The notes beneath the pieces are model-generated. The model was not told where the DNA came from. It saw only the letters and a program-made list of their open reading frames with translations, and did no database searches. Shown piece by piece: positions 1 through 7,791 of a stretch of 26,060 bases of DNA (positions are counted from its first letter, which is position 1; every line of letters begins with the position of its first letter). Position numbers and translations under genes: made by a program. Source of the stretch: Flavobacteriales bacterium UBA6049 (GTDB lineage: Bacteria > Bacteroidota > Bacteroidia > Flavobacteriales_G > Salibacteraceae); contig DIYR01000206.1 of NCBI GenBank assembly GCA_002429085.1, positions 1-26,060 on the forward strand. Direction: 5' to 3'.

Positions 1-8
1 TAGATTTT

Positions 9-554
9 ATGTTTGATATTCTCTTTAAAAAGAAGCTAAGCGAATCGAAACTCGCGGCCTATTTCGTTAACTCGATTTTCCATTTAGTGGAAACGAGTTT
101 CGATGATGTGGTTGAGATTATTCGTAACGATACTTCTTTTGAGAAAACTCCGCAGATCGAAGCATCTCAAAGTGAAGAGTTCTTGCTAATTGTATTAGCA
201 GGAAACATGCACTATGTTCCTAGTCACTTCAACGATTATCAAGACATTCGCATCTTAGATTACATCTATAAGGAATTAGCTCAGGCGTTCGGCATTACTT
301 CTACTGAAGTAAAAGAGATTGTACGTAACTATCAATCATATTTTAAGCGTATCAATCATCCTTCAAAGAATACGCATTATGCCATGTCTAAGGCAGTATT
401 CTTTAAGTATAACCTAAACCAATATCAAGAAGAGTACTTCCGCCAGATGGAAACTCCAAATCCTATTTTCTTGAAGCATTTGGATGAATTAATGGGACAC
501 TTCTTATTTGAATGGGGCGAAATTCACGACCGATTTAAAATCATAGAAGGATAA
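9..554 (+). CDS. Conserved-looking hypothetical protein, 181 aa
   Basis: I do not recognise this family. The reading frame is open from the first bases of the window, so the true start could lie upstream; the ATG at 9 gives MFDILFKKK, a plausible start. The product is soluble, with no signal peptide or membrane segment, rich in aromatic and charged residues and apparently mostly helical. There are no cysteines and no obvious catalytic motif. It converges on lhgO with only 7 bp between the two stop codons, and its TAA lies in the loop of a small shared hairpin. Codon use looks like that of its neighbours, so it is likely a real gene. No function is proposed. Confidence 0.75.
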   Translation: MFDILFKKKLSESKLAAYFVNSIFHLVETSFDDVVEIIRNDTSFEKTPQIEASQSEEFLLIVLAGNMHYVPSHFNDYQDIRILDYIYKELAQAFGITSTEVKEIVRNYQSYFKRINHPSKNTHYAMSKAVFFKYNLNQYQEEYFRQMETPNPIFLKHLDELMGHFLFEWGEIHDRFKIIEG

Positions 555-564
555 TTTCCTTCTA
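544..564. terminator. Small hairpin spanning both stop codons of convergent genes
   Basis: Perfect 8-bp inverted repeat TAGAAGGA (544-551) / TCCTTCTA (557-564) with a 5-nt loop. The loop contains the TAA of the upstream + strand gene, and the right arm contains the TAG of lhgO. Neither strand has a good T-tract after it, so as an intrinsic terminator it is weak; its placement suggests a shared 3' end structure for both mRNAs. Confidence 0.4.
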
Positions 565-1788
565 CAACTTAAAGTAATCTACTGCCATAGAAGCAACATC
601 CGTTCCTATAGCTAATGATGCTGTTGCAGCTGGAGATGGTGCATTTAATACATGAATACTTCTTCCGTGATTACTATGCTCTATTCTGAAATCATCTCTC
701 GTATCGCCATCTTCACGTAACAATAGTGCTCTAACTCCGCTTCTTCCAGGTGTTATATCATCCATAGTTAATGATGGAATCATACGCTGCAGGGTTTCTA
801 GAAATAGCTTTTTACTAAATGCTCTACGGTACTCATTGATTCCAAACTGCATGTTGTTTAAGAACAACTTCCAAGTTCCAGAATAAGTCAATGCATCAAT
901 AGTATCTTTTAAATCAAAATCTGTTTTTCCATACCCTTCTCGCTTAAACGTAAACACGGCATTTGGACCGCATTCTATTTCACCATTTGTCATTCGTGTA
1001 AAATGCACCCCTAAAAACGGGAAATTTGGATCGGGAACAGGATAAATCAAGTTCTTCACCTTATGTTTTGCTTGCTCTGTAAGCTCGTAGTAATCACCTC
1101 TGAATCCAACTACTCGTTCCTTTAGAGTTACTCCATCCTTTTTAGCTAAACGATCTGCTTGCAAACCTGCGCAGTAAATTGAATATGTGCTTTGGAAGGT
1201 TCCTTTAGATGTGTGGAACTTGGTAAGTTCTCCTTCTTGCCACACATCTAATACCTCATGTTCAAGCTTCACTTTTGATTTAGGCTGAATTGACTGAGCG
1301 ACATCTATCATCTTTTGAGTAGCTCCTACATAATCAACAATACCTGTTACTGGCACCCAAATCCCACCAATAGCTTCACAGAAAGGTTCAATTTCTTTTA
1401 CCTGATCACCTGAGATCTTTTCAATTCCTTCGATTTGGTTTTGCTTCCCAATCTCAAAAATGCGATCCATATTAGGTAGCTCATTAGCATCTGTAGCAAC
1501 CACTACTTTACCACATACATCATGGGCAACATTATACTCTTTACAGAATGCCACTAATTGCTTTCGTCCCTCAACACAATTAACAGCTTTTTTACTACTT
1601 GGCTTGTAGTATAAACCAGAGTGTATTACCCCACTATTATTACCCGTTTGGTGGGCTGCTAGGTGAGGTTCTTTTTCTAGCAACAATAACTTCTTATCAG
1701 GAAAGCGCTGTTGTAACCTAAAGAAGGTTGCAGCACCCACAATACCTCCGCCAACGATGGCAATATCAAAATGTTGATTGTCTTGCAT
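562..1788 (-). CDS. lhgO: L-2-hydroxyglutarate oxidase, FAD-dependent
   Basis: 408 aa, the usual size for LhgO/YgaF. It oxidises L-2-hydroxyglutarate to 2-oxoglutarate, a metabolite-repair step, passing electrons to FAD and then to quinone or oxygen. The N-terminus has the Rossmann dinucleotide-binding motif VGGGIVGAA (residues 12-20) followed by an acidic residue at the end of the second strand (LLLLEKE). The segment NNSGVIHSGLYYKP near residues 50-63 is characteristic of this branch of the DAO superfamily. The C-terminal GRSGVRA and NAPSPAATASLAIG segments also fit the family. The start lies 10 nt after the MFS gene's stop, so the two genes are probably co-transcribed. Assignment as LhgO rather than another DAO-family oxidase rests on the HSGLYY and C-terminal motifs and is fairly secure. 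Confidence 0.88.
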   Translation of the reverse strand: MQDNQHFDIAIVGGGIVGAATFFRLQQRFPDKKLLLLEKEPHLAAHQTGNNSGVIHSGLYYKPSSKKAVNCVEGRKQLVAFCKEYNVAHDVCGKVVVATDANELPNMDRIFEIGKQNQIEGIEKISGDQVKEIEPFCEAIGGIWVPVTGIVDYVGATQKMIDVAQSIQPKSKVKLEHEVLDVWQEGELTKFHTSKGTFQSTYSIYCAGLQADRLAKKDGVTLKERVVGFRGDYYELTEQAKHKVKNLIYPVPDPNFPFLGVHFTRMTNGEIECGPNAVFTFKREGYGKTDFDLKDTIDALTYSGTWKLFLNNMQFGINEYRRAFSKKLFLETLQRMIPSLTMDDITPGRSGVRALLLREDGDTRDDFRIEHSNHGRSIHVLNAPSPAATASLAIGTDVASMAVDYFKL

Positions 1789-1798
1789 AGTAAACAGG

Positions 1799-3118
1799 TT
1801 AAGCCTTTTTCAAGAGCTTGTTCGTTTGCATCAAAAATAATAGGGAAATGATGAAAAACACTCCTAGAGTTAGTGCAGAGTATTGCATACTACCAGTTAA
1901 TTCCTCTATGAATCCGAAAGCAAACATTCCTAAAGAAATTGCTAATTTCTCACTTACATCATAGAAACTGAAATAAGTAGTGTGTTCACCTTCTTTCGGC
2001 AGCATTTTAGAATATGTTGAACGGGCTTGAGATTGAATCCCCCCCATAACCAAGCCCACTAAAGCTCCTACTGCATAGAAAATATATTCCACATTTGGTG
2101 TGTCTTTCGTAAGTAAAGAAGCTACTATACAGATCGCGATCCATACTAAAACGGCAATCATAAGTGACGAAATATTTCCTAGCTTCTTTGATATGAAACT
2201 AAATAAATAGGCTCCTGCTATACCAACAAATTGAATAACCAAAATTGTAATAATGAGACTTGAACTCTCTAAGCCCAGTTCCTTGCTGCCAAATACACTT
2301 GCTAAGAGAATTACTGTTTGTACTCCAGTACTAAAAAAGAAATAAGACCAGAGATATGATTTTAACACTGGGGTATCTGTTAACGACTTCCAAAAGAATC
2401 TAAGTTCTTTGTAGCCGCTCACCAAAGTCCGCCAATGGATAGATTTACGTTCTTTTGGTTCTGGTAACCAACGGAAAGTGAGCTGAGCAAAACCTGCCCA
2501 CCAAATTCCAACTAATACAAATGCTATTCTAGGGGCTAAACCTTTATTTTCTTCTTCTATACCAAAGAATTCATATCCTTCAATAAGCACTAAACACAAA
2601 ATCAACAATATGGAGCTACCCAAATAACCATAGGCATAGCCTTTTGCACTAATACGATCTTGCTCTTCTTTCTGAGCAATTTCTGGTAGGTAAGCGTTAT
2701 AAAAAACTTGACTACCCCAAAATCCTATACTAGCCAACATACTTGCTAATAACGCCAACCAAAGCATGGTTTCATCATCGAAAAAGAACAAAGAGCTACA
2801 TGCAATAGCCCCTATATAACAGAACCTCCTCAAAAAGGATTTCTTTCGGCCTGAGAAATCAGCCAAACCAGAAAGCACAGGAGAAAAAAGAGCTATCAGC
2901 AAAAATGAAATTGACATTACATAATCGTACAATGCCGTATTGGTAAACTCTATCCCCAGAAAGACAACTTGATCCCCATTCTCTTCTGTTGAAGTAACTG
3001 CGTTGTAATAAATGGGAAAAATGGCGGTTGAAATCACCAATGAGTAAACTGAGTTTGCCCAGTCGTAGAAGGTCCAAGCCTTTACTACTTTTTCTTTCGG
3101 ATATGCTACTGTGTCCAC
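1799..3118 (-). CDS. MFS transporter, UMF1/Atg22-like family
   Basis: 439 aa integral membrane protein with about 12 hydrophobic segments. The N-terminal AWTFYDWANSVYSLVI is the hallmark of the UMF1 (Atg22-like) MFS family; GLADFSGRKKSFL is the cytoplasmic loop 2-3 MFS motif and GGIQSQARSTYSKMLP is conserved in the second half. Yeast Atg22 exports amino acids from the vacuole, but substrates of bacterial members are mostly unknown, so none is assigned. The start is GTG at 3118-3116; an in-frame TGA directly precedes it, which fixes the N-terminus at or after this codon. A strong terminator hairpin ends 18 nt upstream, leaving little room for a private promoter. lhgO follows after 10 nt. Confidence 0.85.
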   Translation of the reverse strand: MDTVAYPKEKVVKAWTFYDWANSVYSLVISTAIFPIYYNAVTSTEENGDQVVFLGIEFTNTALYDYVMSISFLLIALFSPVLSGLADFSGRKKSFLRRFCYIGAIACSSLFFFDDETMLWLALLASMLASIGFWGSQVFYNAYLPEIAQKEEQDRISAKGYAYGYLGSSILLILCLVLIEGYEFFGIEEENKGLAPRIAFVLVGIWWAGFAQLTFRWLPEPKERKSIHWRTLVSGYKELRFFWKSLTDTPVLKSYLWSYFFFSTGVQTVILLASVFGSKELGLESSSLIITILVIQFVGIAGAYLFSFISKKLGNISSLMIAVLVWIAICIVASLLTKDTPNVEYIFYAVGALVGLVMGGIQSQARSTYSKMLPKEGEHTTYFSFYDVSEKLAISLGMFAFGFIEELTGSMQYSALTLGVFFIISLLFLMQTNKLLKKA

Positions 3119-3130
3119 TCAGGCGAATAT

Positions 3131-3166
3131 AAAACAAAACCCCACCCTCGATTGAGGATGGGGTTT
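3131..3166 (-). terminator. Intrinsic terminator after the OmpA-family gene
   Basis: Read on the - strand, a 13-bp stem (3154-3166 with 3137-3149) with a 4-nt loop is fully paired, with one U-G wobble; on the + strand that pair becomes a C-A mismatch, so the - strand is the intended direction. It is followed by TTTTGTTTT. It lies just after the ompA-like stop codon at 3192 and just before the GTG of the MFS gene. Confidence 0.8.
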
Positions 3167-3191
3167 GAAAACTTCGTTATGAATAGGGAGA

Positions 3192-4334
3192 TTACTCAGC
3201 AGTAACTTTAAATGTTACTCTTCTATTCTGAGCATTTCCTGCTTTCGTTCCAGATTCATCTACCATTTCGAGAATACGTGCATCACGCACAGATAAACGA
3301 CTTTCATCAATCCCTTTGCTAACAAGATACTCTCTAATCTTTTCAGCTCTTCTTAATGAAATATCTGCGGTATTACGTGATTCTGTTTTATCCATGTGAC
3401 CTACAATCTCTATTTTCAAATTCTCATTTTCCTTTAAGATTCTAATAACTTCAATTAAAGCAGTTGGAGAATTTGTAACATCCGAATCTTCATCAAAGAA
3501 TACTTTCTTCAACTCTAATTCACCTGCCACGGTCATATCTAATTCCTCACTTACATTCTCAGAGTAAACAACCTCGAAATCTTCGTCATCAGATTTTTCA
3601 CAGCTACATCCTTCAAGCTCGTCCATATTGATCACTTTCACATCATCTAAGAAGTAGTATGCATCATATGTTTGAAGTTGAGTATATCCTTTAGGACGTT
3701 TCATTCTTTTAGTGTTCTCTTTATTACGATCCATATCTTCCTGATCTTGGAAATTTCCAATCGTAATGTAGCGCTCACCACCTTTAGCTTTATAAATTCC
3801 ACAAACAGTAATCCATAAATATTGATCTTCATGAACAATATTTTTGCTGTGCATTATTTGTGGGGTTATTGTCCAACTCTCAATATCCTTCATTCTTACT
3901 TTCTTCTCAGTTAGGTATGCCCCTATATTTCTTGAAGCATATTTTGAGATTTTTGAAAGAGCAATATTGAAGCTTACACAATACGACTTACCTTCTGTTA
4001 AAGCATCGAAAAGCTTTACCTCAGCAAATGTTCTTGGAAGTTTTTCTTTATAACCATATGCTCTTAAACCAATGTAATTCTGACCGGCTTCAGAATTTTG
4101 ATGGCCGTATTTATTTTCTGGAATTCCGTGCTCTTTTTTTATCTGCTTAGAATACATGTCTGGAGCAATTTCCTCATCTGGAGAAAACCAAGGTTCAGCC
4201 AATAACATTTCATTGACACCTTTTTTCGGCTTCTTTACCGTTCGCTCAAAACTTGGATTTGGTACCAAGTTCTTTTGCGCCATTACCGCAGACGCTCCGA
4301 ATAACATCGTTAAACCTAAAATTAACTTCTTCAT
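3192..4334 (-). CDS. Secreted OmpA-family protein with N-terminal NLVPNPSFE domain
   Basis: 380 aa. Residues 1-19 are a Sec signal peptide (MKKLILGLTMLFGASAVMA). Mature protein begins QKNLVPNPSFE, a start common in Bacteroidota cell-surface proteins with a jelly-roll, galactose-binding-like fold, which spans about residues 20-240. A short Cys-containing acidic linker (EGCSCEKSDDEDFE) leads to a C-terminal OmpA/MotB peptidoglycan-binding domain (about 270-380): KKVFFDEDS, EIVGHMDKTES, ISLRRAEKIREYL and NRRVTF match the usual blocks. Expected role is anchoring an outer-membrane or periplasmic module to peptidoglycan; the ligand of the N-terminal domain is unknown. It starts 6 nt after hemE stops and so probably shares its transcript; the terminator at 3131-3166 closes the unit. 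Confidence 0.85.
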   Translation of the reverse strand: MKKLILGLTMLFGASAVMAQKNLVPNPSFERTVKKPKKGVNEMLLAEPWFSPDEEIAPDMYSKQIKKEHGIPENKYGHQNSEAGQNYIGLRAYGYKEKLPRTFAEVKLFDALTEGKSYCVSFNIALSKISKYASRNIGAYLTEKKVRMKDIESWTITPQIMHSKNIVHEDQYLWITVCGIYKAKGGERYITIGNFQDQEDMDRNKENTKRMKRPKGYTQLQTYDAYYFLDDVKVINMDELEGCSCEKSDDEDFEVVYSENVSEELDMTVAGELELKKVFFDEDSDVTNSPTALIEVIRILKENENLKIEIVGHMDKTESRNTADISLRRAEKIREYLVSKGIDESRLSVRDARILEMVDESGTKAGNAQNRRVTFKVTAE

Positions 4335-4340
4335 AAACTG

Positions 4341-5366
4341 TTACTTTTCAAACGATTGAATGGTTTCTATAAAACACTTTACGTGGTCTGGGTTTGTATC
4401 TGGATACACTCCATGGCCTAAATTAGCAATATGGCGATGATCTCCAAACTTCTGCAACATCTTTTTCGTCTCAGCCTCAATGGTTTTGGTATCAGAATAC
4501 AGTAAACAAGGATCTAAATTTCCTTGAAGTGTTTTTCCTGTTCCGACAACCTTCTTTGCATTTTCTATATCCATATTCCAATCTAAGCCAATGGTGTTAC
4601 ATGACATATTTGCAAATAATGGCAATGCTCTGTATGCTCCTTTCGCAAACACAGTGGTTGGCACATCTTGAATCTGCTCTACAATTTTTCTAATGTAAGA
4701 GGCACTAAACTCTTCATATTGTTCTTGAGGAAGAATACCAGCCCAACTATCAAACAACTGAATTAAATCTGCACCTGCATTTACTTGAGCCCGCAAATAG
4801 GCAATCGTAGAATCAGTAATCATGCCAAGAACCTTATGAGCTAATTCAGGTTGTTGGTACAGTACTTTTCTGGCTTCTGAGAAAGTTTTAGATCCACTAC
4901 CCTCAACCATGTAGGCAAAAATTGTCCAAGGAGCTCCAGCAAATCCAATTAGAGGTACTCTTCCATTCAACTCTTTCTTAGTTAAACGAATGGCATCAGT
5001 TACATAGCTCAATTCATCTGGATGAGAGACATGGATTTTACTCAAATCTGCCTCTGATCGGATAGTTTCTTCGAATATTGGGCCTTTTCCTTTAATCATT
5101 TGATACTCTAACCCCATTGCTTCTGGGATAACGAGAATATCTGAGAAAATAATTGCGGCATCTACTCCCAACAAATCAACAGGCTGTAAAGTAACTTCAC
5201 AAGCCAATTCAGGTGTTTCTACTAATTCTTTGAATCCGCTCAATTTGGCTCTAACAGCCCTGTATTCCGGTAAGATTCTTCCAGCCTGACGCATTACCCA
5301 AACCGGTGTTCTTTCAACAGTCTCACCTTTTGCTGCACGTAGCAATAAATCGTTTTTCAATTCCAT
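4341..5366 (-). CDS. hemE: Uroporphyrinogen decarboxylase
   Basis: 341 aa, normal length. It removes four carboxyl groups from the acetates of uroporphyrinogen III to give coproporphyrinogen III in haem synthesis, in the cytoplasm and without a cofactor. Both family signatures are present: PVWVMRQAGRILPEYR at residues 21-36, and GFAGAPWTIFAYMVEG near residues 141-156. The conserved aspartate of the AIIFSDIL strand (D76) and the C-terminal NLGHGVYPDTNPDHV block are intact. It is followed at 6 nt by the OmpA-family gene and preceded by an 82-nt gap after the YeeE-type genes, with a possible -7 box in that gap. Confidence 0.96.
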   Translation of the reverse strand: MELKNDLLLRAAKGETVERTPVWVMRQAGRILPEYRAVRAKLSGFKELVETPELACEVTLQPVDLLGVDAAIIFSDILVIPEAMGLEYQMIKGKGPIFEETIRSEADLSKIHVSHPDELSYVTDAIRLTKKELNGRVPLIGFAGAPWTIFAYMVEGSGSKTFSEARKVLYQQPELAHKVLGMITDSTIAYLRAQVNAGADLIQLFDSWAGILPQEQYEEFSASYIRKIVEQIQDVPTTVFAKGAYRALPLFANMSCNTIGLDWNMDIENAKKVVGTGKTLQGNLDPCLLYSDTKTIEAETKKMLQKFGDHRHIANLGHGVYPDTNPDHVKCFIETIQSFEK

Positions 5367-5385
5367 CTCTACAAATCGTGAGCAG

Positions 5386-5393
5386 CGAAAATA
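5386..5393 (-). promoter_or_regulatory. Possible -7 promoter element for hemE
   Basis: TATTTTCG on the - strand, close to the Bacteroidota TAnnTTTG consensus with one deviation (C for T). It would give a leader of roughly 15 nt to the hemE ATG. No clear -33 TTG is visible, so hemE may also be read from the upstream sulfur genes. Confidence 0.3.
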
Positions 5394-5448
5394 AGATGAT
5401 TGAATTAGGGGGCGGTAAATGAATGTACTTTATACTCTTTCTACAGAG

Positions 5449-5862
5449 TTAATGCGGCAATTTAGATCTAAGCACTCCATAGAGGTAAGTACCTGCCAAA
5501 GCACCTGCAATTACGACAAATATTAAAAAGAACCCTTTACCTATGAGAATATACATTGGCCCTGGACAAGCCCCTACCATAGCCCAACCTAAGCCAAAAA
5601 ATATCCCTCCTATTAAATAGCGAGAAATACTCATATTCTTAGGGTTGAAAGTTATGAGGTGTCCTTGTATATCTTTCATTGAAGTGCGTTTCATATACTG
5701 TACGATAAATACTCCTATTACGACAGCAGAACCAATTATTCCATACATATGAAAGTTGTCGAAGCGGAACATTTCGTAGATACGGTACCACGATACTACT
5801 TGCCCTTTGCTGAGTGCTATTCCAAACAGAATTCCTACCAATAAAAACTTGATGTATTTCAT
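5449..5862 (-). CDS. YeeE/YedE-type sulfur transporter, second half (DUF6691-like)
   Basis: 137 aa with about four membrane segments. It carries the GACPGP motif, whose cysteine is C99, typical of the C-terminal half of the YeeE/TsuA thiosulfate-uptake fold. In the single-chain TsuA proteins, conserved cysteines in the two pseudo-symmetric halves relay thiosulfate through the membrane. Here the halves are separate genes, and this one follows the first half after 15 nt, so a heteromeric transporter is inferred. The first two residues of the mature region (KYIKFLLVGILFGIALSKG) form the first helix. Substrate (thiosulfate, sulfide, persulfide) is not proven by sequence. Context, next to persulfide-processing enzymes, supports a sulfur substrate. 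Confidence 0.82.
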   Translation of the reverse strand: MKYIKFLLVGILFGIALSKGQVVSWYRIYEMFRFDNFHMYGIIGSAVVIGVFIVQYMKRTSMKDIQGHLITFNPKNMSISRYLIGGIFFGLGWAMVGACPGPMYILIGKGFFLIFVVIAGALAGTYLYGVLRSKLPH

Positions 5863-5877
5863 GATCGCAACTACGTT

Positions 5878-6441
5878 TTAAAATGGAAGAATAAACGGCA
5901 AAATGAAGTAGGTCATAGCTAAACCTCCAATGAAAAATCCAATCACCGCAATTAAACTAGGTAGTTGAAGATTACTTAACCCTGAGATAGCATGTCCTGA
6001 GGTACACCCACCAGCATAACGTGCACCAAAACCAACGAATAATCCTCCAACGAATAAGTACGCAATACTCTTCCAAGTCCAAAACTCAGGACTAAATAGT
6101 TGATCTGGCAAAAACGATTCTCCTACACGTTCAAAACCAAGTTGTTCTAATGTTAGTTTAGTCGAAGAAGCTAAGTCTACAGCATTACTTGGCTCTAAAA
6201 AAGTTGAGCTAATAAATCCACCAATGATAGCACCAAAAATGAACACCATGTTCCAGTTTTGTTTTTTCCAATCAAAATCAAAGAACTTCACTTTCTTACC
6301 TGCTCCCATGGCACTGCAAGTAGCTCTTAATGATGCGGATACACCAAACTCTTTTCCAAAGTACAACAGCAAATACATGGTAAGAGCAATTAATGGCCCT
6401 ACTACATACCATGGCCATGGTCGATATACTGCTTCTAACAT
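5878..6441 (-). CDS. YeeE/YedE-type sulfur transporter, first half
   Basis: 187 aa, about five membrane segments. Two conserved cysteines sit in family motifs: RATCSAMG (C42) and GGCTSGHAISG (C146). These match the YeeE/YedE sulfur transport family. With the following 137-aa subunit (GACPGP) it provides the cysteine set of a complete TsuA-like pore, consistent with a split transporter. It starts 17 nt after the universal stress gene stops and is in the same transcription direction as the whole rhodanese/persulfide dioxygenase cluster. Import of thiosulfate or another sulfane-sulfur ion is the likely job; export cannot be excluded. Confidence 0.85.
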   Translation of the reverse strand: MLEAVYRPWPWYVVGPLIALTMYLLLYFGKEFGVSASLRATCSAMGAGKKVKFFDFDWKKQNWNMVFIFGAIIGGFISSTFLEPSNAVDLASSTKLTLEQLGFERVGESFLPDQLFSPEFWTWKSIAYLFVGGLFVGFGARYAGGCTSGHAISGLSNLQLPSLIAVIGFFIGGLAMTYFILPFILPF

Positions 6442-6458
6442 TTTGATGTAGCTATTAG

Positions 6459-7292
6459 TTAAATATGATAGGTAATAACTGGCTTAAATAAATGATTCAC
6501 AATATCTTCAACAGATTTATCGGCAAATAAATATTTCCAACCTGTTTTAGCTTCAGTGCCAATAGCAATTAGATCAATATTGAGTTTACTACTCAAGCAA
6601 AGTACTCCGCTCTCCATGGTTTTATCTAATAACACATGACTTTCCACTTTATCTAAACCATTCTTCTGTATGAATGAATTGATTTTAATTTCAATCTCAT
6701 CCGTAGTTAAAAAGTTTTTAGGGGTTATTACACATCCAAGATGGATGGTTGCATTGAATGCTTTTTGTAAGTTTTTAATTAGCTGCATTCGATGTTCTTT
6801 TGGCTCTTTTAAATCTGTTATCAGTAACATATTCTCTAGACTCATTTGGCTTCTATCGCATTTTAATGACAATACAGGCACTTCAGAAGTTCTAGTTAAC
6901 TCGGCTGCTTTACTTGTTTTACGCAATGCCGATTGATGATGACTGACTGTACCATCAGTCCCCATTACAATCATATCTATTTCATGAAGAGTAGTATATC
7001 TAATCAGGTTTTTAGTAATATCTCCTGCTCGCACCTCTACATGATATGTACATCCAACATCTTTAATCCAATCGTTTATCTGAGTCATGGTTTTACTGCG
7101 TGCTTCATCTACCAAATACTGATCGTCTTTGGCAATTTGCATGCAACCATTATCACCTTTCATTGCATCATCAGGTGCTTTCATCACGTGAATAAAATGA
7201 ACATCTAATGGAACAAACTGGGCTAAGTTCTTTACAATGCCTAATGCAAAATCAGACAATTCGGTAAAGTCAACTGGAATTAAAATCTTCAT
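6459..7292 (-). CDS. Universal stress protein, two tandem UspA domains
   Basis: 277 aa. The N-terminal half opens with MKILIPVDFTELSDFAL, the typical first strand and helix of a UspA domain, and continues to IDMIVMGTDG and SEVPVLSLK. A second, more divergent half begins near residue 154 (ENMLLITDL) and ends with DLIAIGTEAKTGW and KPVITYHI. The nucleotide-binding loop after the MGTDG is not a clean G-2x-G-9x-G(S/T), so ATP binding is uncertain. It lies between the rhodanese gene and the YeeE pair, 17 nt from the latter, but a 151-nt gap with a strong structured RNA separates it from the rhodanese gene. Its role in a sulfur cluster is unknown; Usp proteins accompany many Bacteroidota sulfide-response loci by inference. 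Confidence 0.85.
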   Translation of the reverse strand: MKILIPVDFTELSDFALGIVKNLAQFVPLDVHFIHVMKAPDDAMKGDNGCMQIAKDDQYLVDEARSKTMTQINDWIKDVGCTYHVEVRAGDITKNLIRYTTLHEIDMIVMGTDGTVSHHQSALRKTSKAAELTRTSEVPVLSLKCDRSQMSLENMLLITDLKEPKEHRMQLIKNLQKAFNATIHLGCVITPKNFLTTDEIEIKINSFIQKNGLDKVESHVLLDKTMESGVLCLSSKLNIDLIAIGTEAKTGWKYLFADKSVEDIVNHLFKPVITYHI

Positions 7293-7306
7293 GCAACTAT
7301 TACATT

Positions 7307-7411
7307 AAAAAAAAACTGAAGGCTGGACACCACTCTTAAATCGTAGAAAACCCTTTACCTAATCCTACAATCATCCTGAATCAATCAAGAGTGGAACCCA
7401 AACCTCCAGTT
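7307..7411 (-). ncRNA. Long structured RNA hairpin ending in U9 (terminator or small RNA)
   Basis: On the - strand a near-continuous hairpin fills the gap between the rhodanese and usp genes. Lower stem: 7403-7411 with 7314-7322 (9 pairs, one wobble); then about 6 weaker pairs between 7395-7402 and 7323-7329; then a perfect 8-bp stem AAGAGTGG/CCACTCTT (+ strand 7387-7394 / 7330-7337). Above a 14-nt one-sided bulge (7373-7386) is an 8-bp upper stem (7365-7372 with 7339-7346) and an 18-nt loop. The 3' side ends in nine U residues (7307-7315). It fits a large intrinsic terminator/attenuator for the upstream genes, or an independent small RNA with its own terminator; a 6S-like RNA is one possibility, not shown. 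Confidence 0.5.
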
Positions 7412-7443
7412 CCTACCACAAATCTGTATGTATTGTGAATGCG

Positions 7444-7791
7444 CTATCCTACCACTACTTGACCACGCCAAGAAATAATGCCCCCCATCATGTTAGCTGT
7501 TCTACTAAAACCGCCATTTGCCATGATGTTACAAGCATTATAGCTTCTCGCTCCACTTCGGCAATAAATAAGATAGTACTTGTCTTTATCTAACTTCTCA
7601 ATCTCAGCCATGAATGCAGGACTGTGTATATCAATATTCACTGCATTTGGCAAATGTCCAGATTGGAATTCTTCTACTGTTCTTACGTCTAAAATAACTG
7701 CATCTGGATTGTTTTCAATCTCTTTCTCAAAAACAGCAGCATTGATATTATCAAACATCTTATTTGATTTTTTCTTGAATAATCCGAACAT
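7444..7791 (-). CDS. Single-domain rhodanese (sulfurtransferase)
   Basis: 115 aa from the ATG at 7791-7789. A start 7 codons upstream (7812) is possible, but the chosen ATG overlaps the TAA of the preceding gene by one base (TAATG), a standard coupled-translation arrangement, and gives a natural MFGLFKKK start. The rhodanese fold is clear: VILDVRTVEEFQSGHLPNAVNID, then the active-site loop CRSGAR with the persulfide-carrying C77, and a final GGIISW. It would take or donate sulfane sulfur, probably in tandem with the metallo-beta-lactamase/rhodanese protein made from the same transcript. No signal peptide, so it acts in the cytoplasm. Confidence 0.9.
   Translation of the reverse strand: MFGLFKKKSNKMFDNINAAVFEKEIENNPDAVILDVRTVEEFQSGHLPNAVNIDIHSPAFMAEIEKLDKDKYYLIYCRSGARSYNACNIMANGGFSRTANMMGGIISWRGQVVVG

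Noticed and set aside
2859..3137. 92-aa - strand open frame overlapping the MFS start
   Set aside because: Out-of-frame shadow of the MFS gene running through the terminator hairpin; no domain and unlikely composition.
5400..5448. Terminator between the YeeE-type genes and hemE
   Set aside because: Only a 5-bp ACTCT/AGAGT hairpin without a T-tract is present.
7307..7411. Signal recognition particle RNA at the structured element
   Set aside because: The conserved GGAA-type tetraloop and the AGCAG-side asymmetric loop of SRP RNA are not present.
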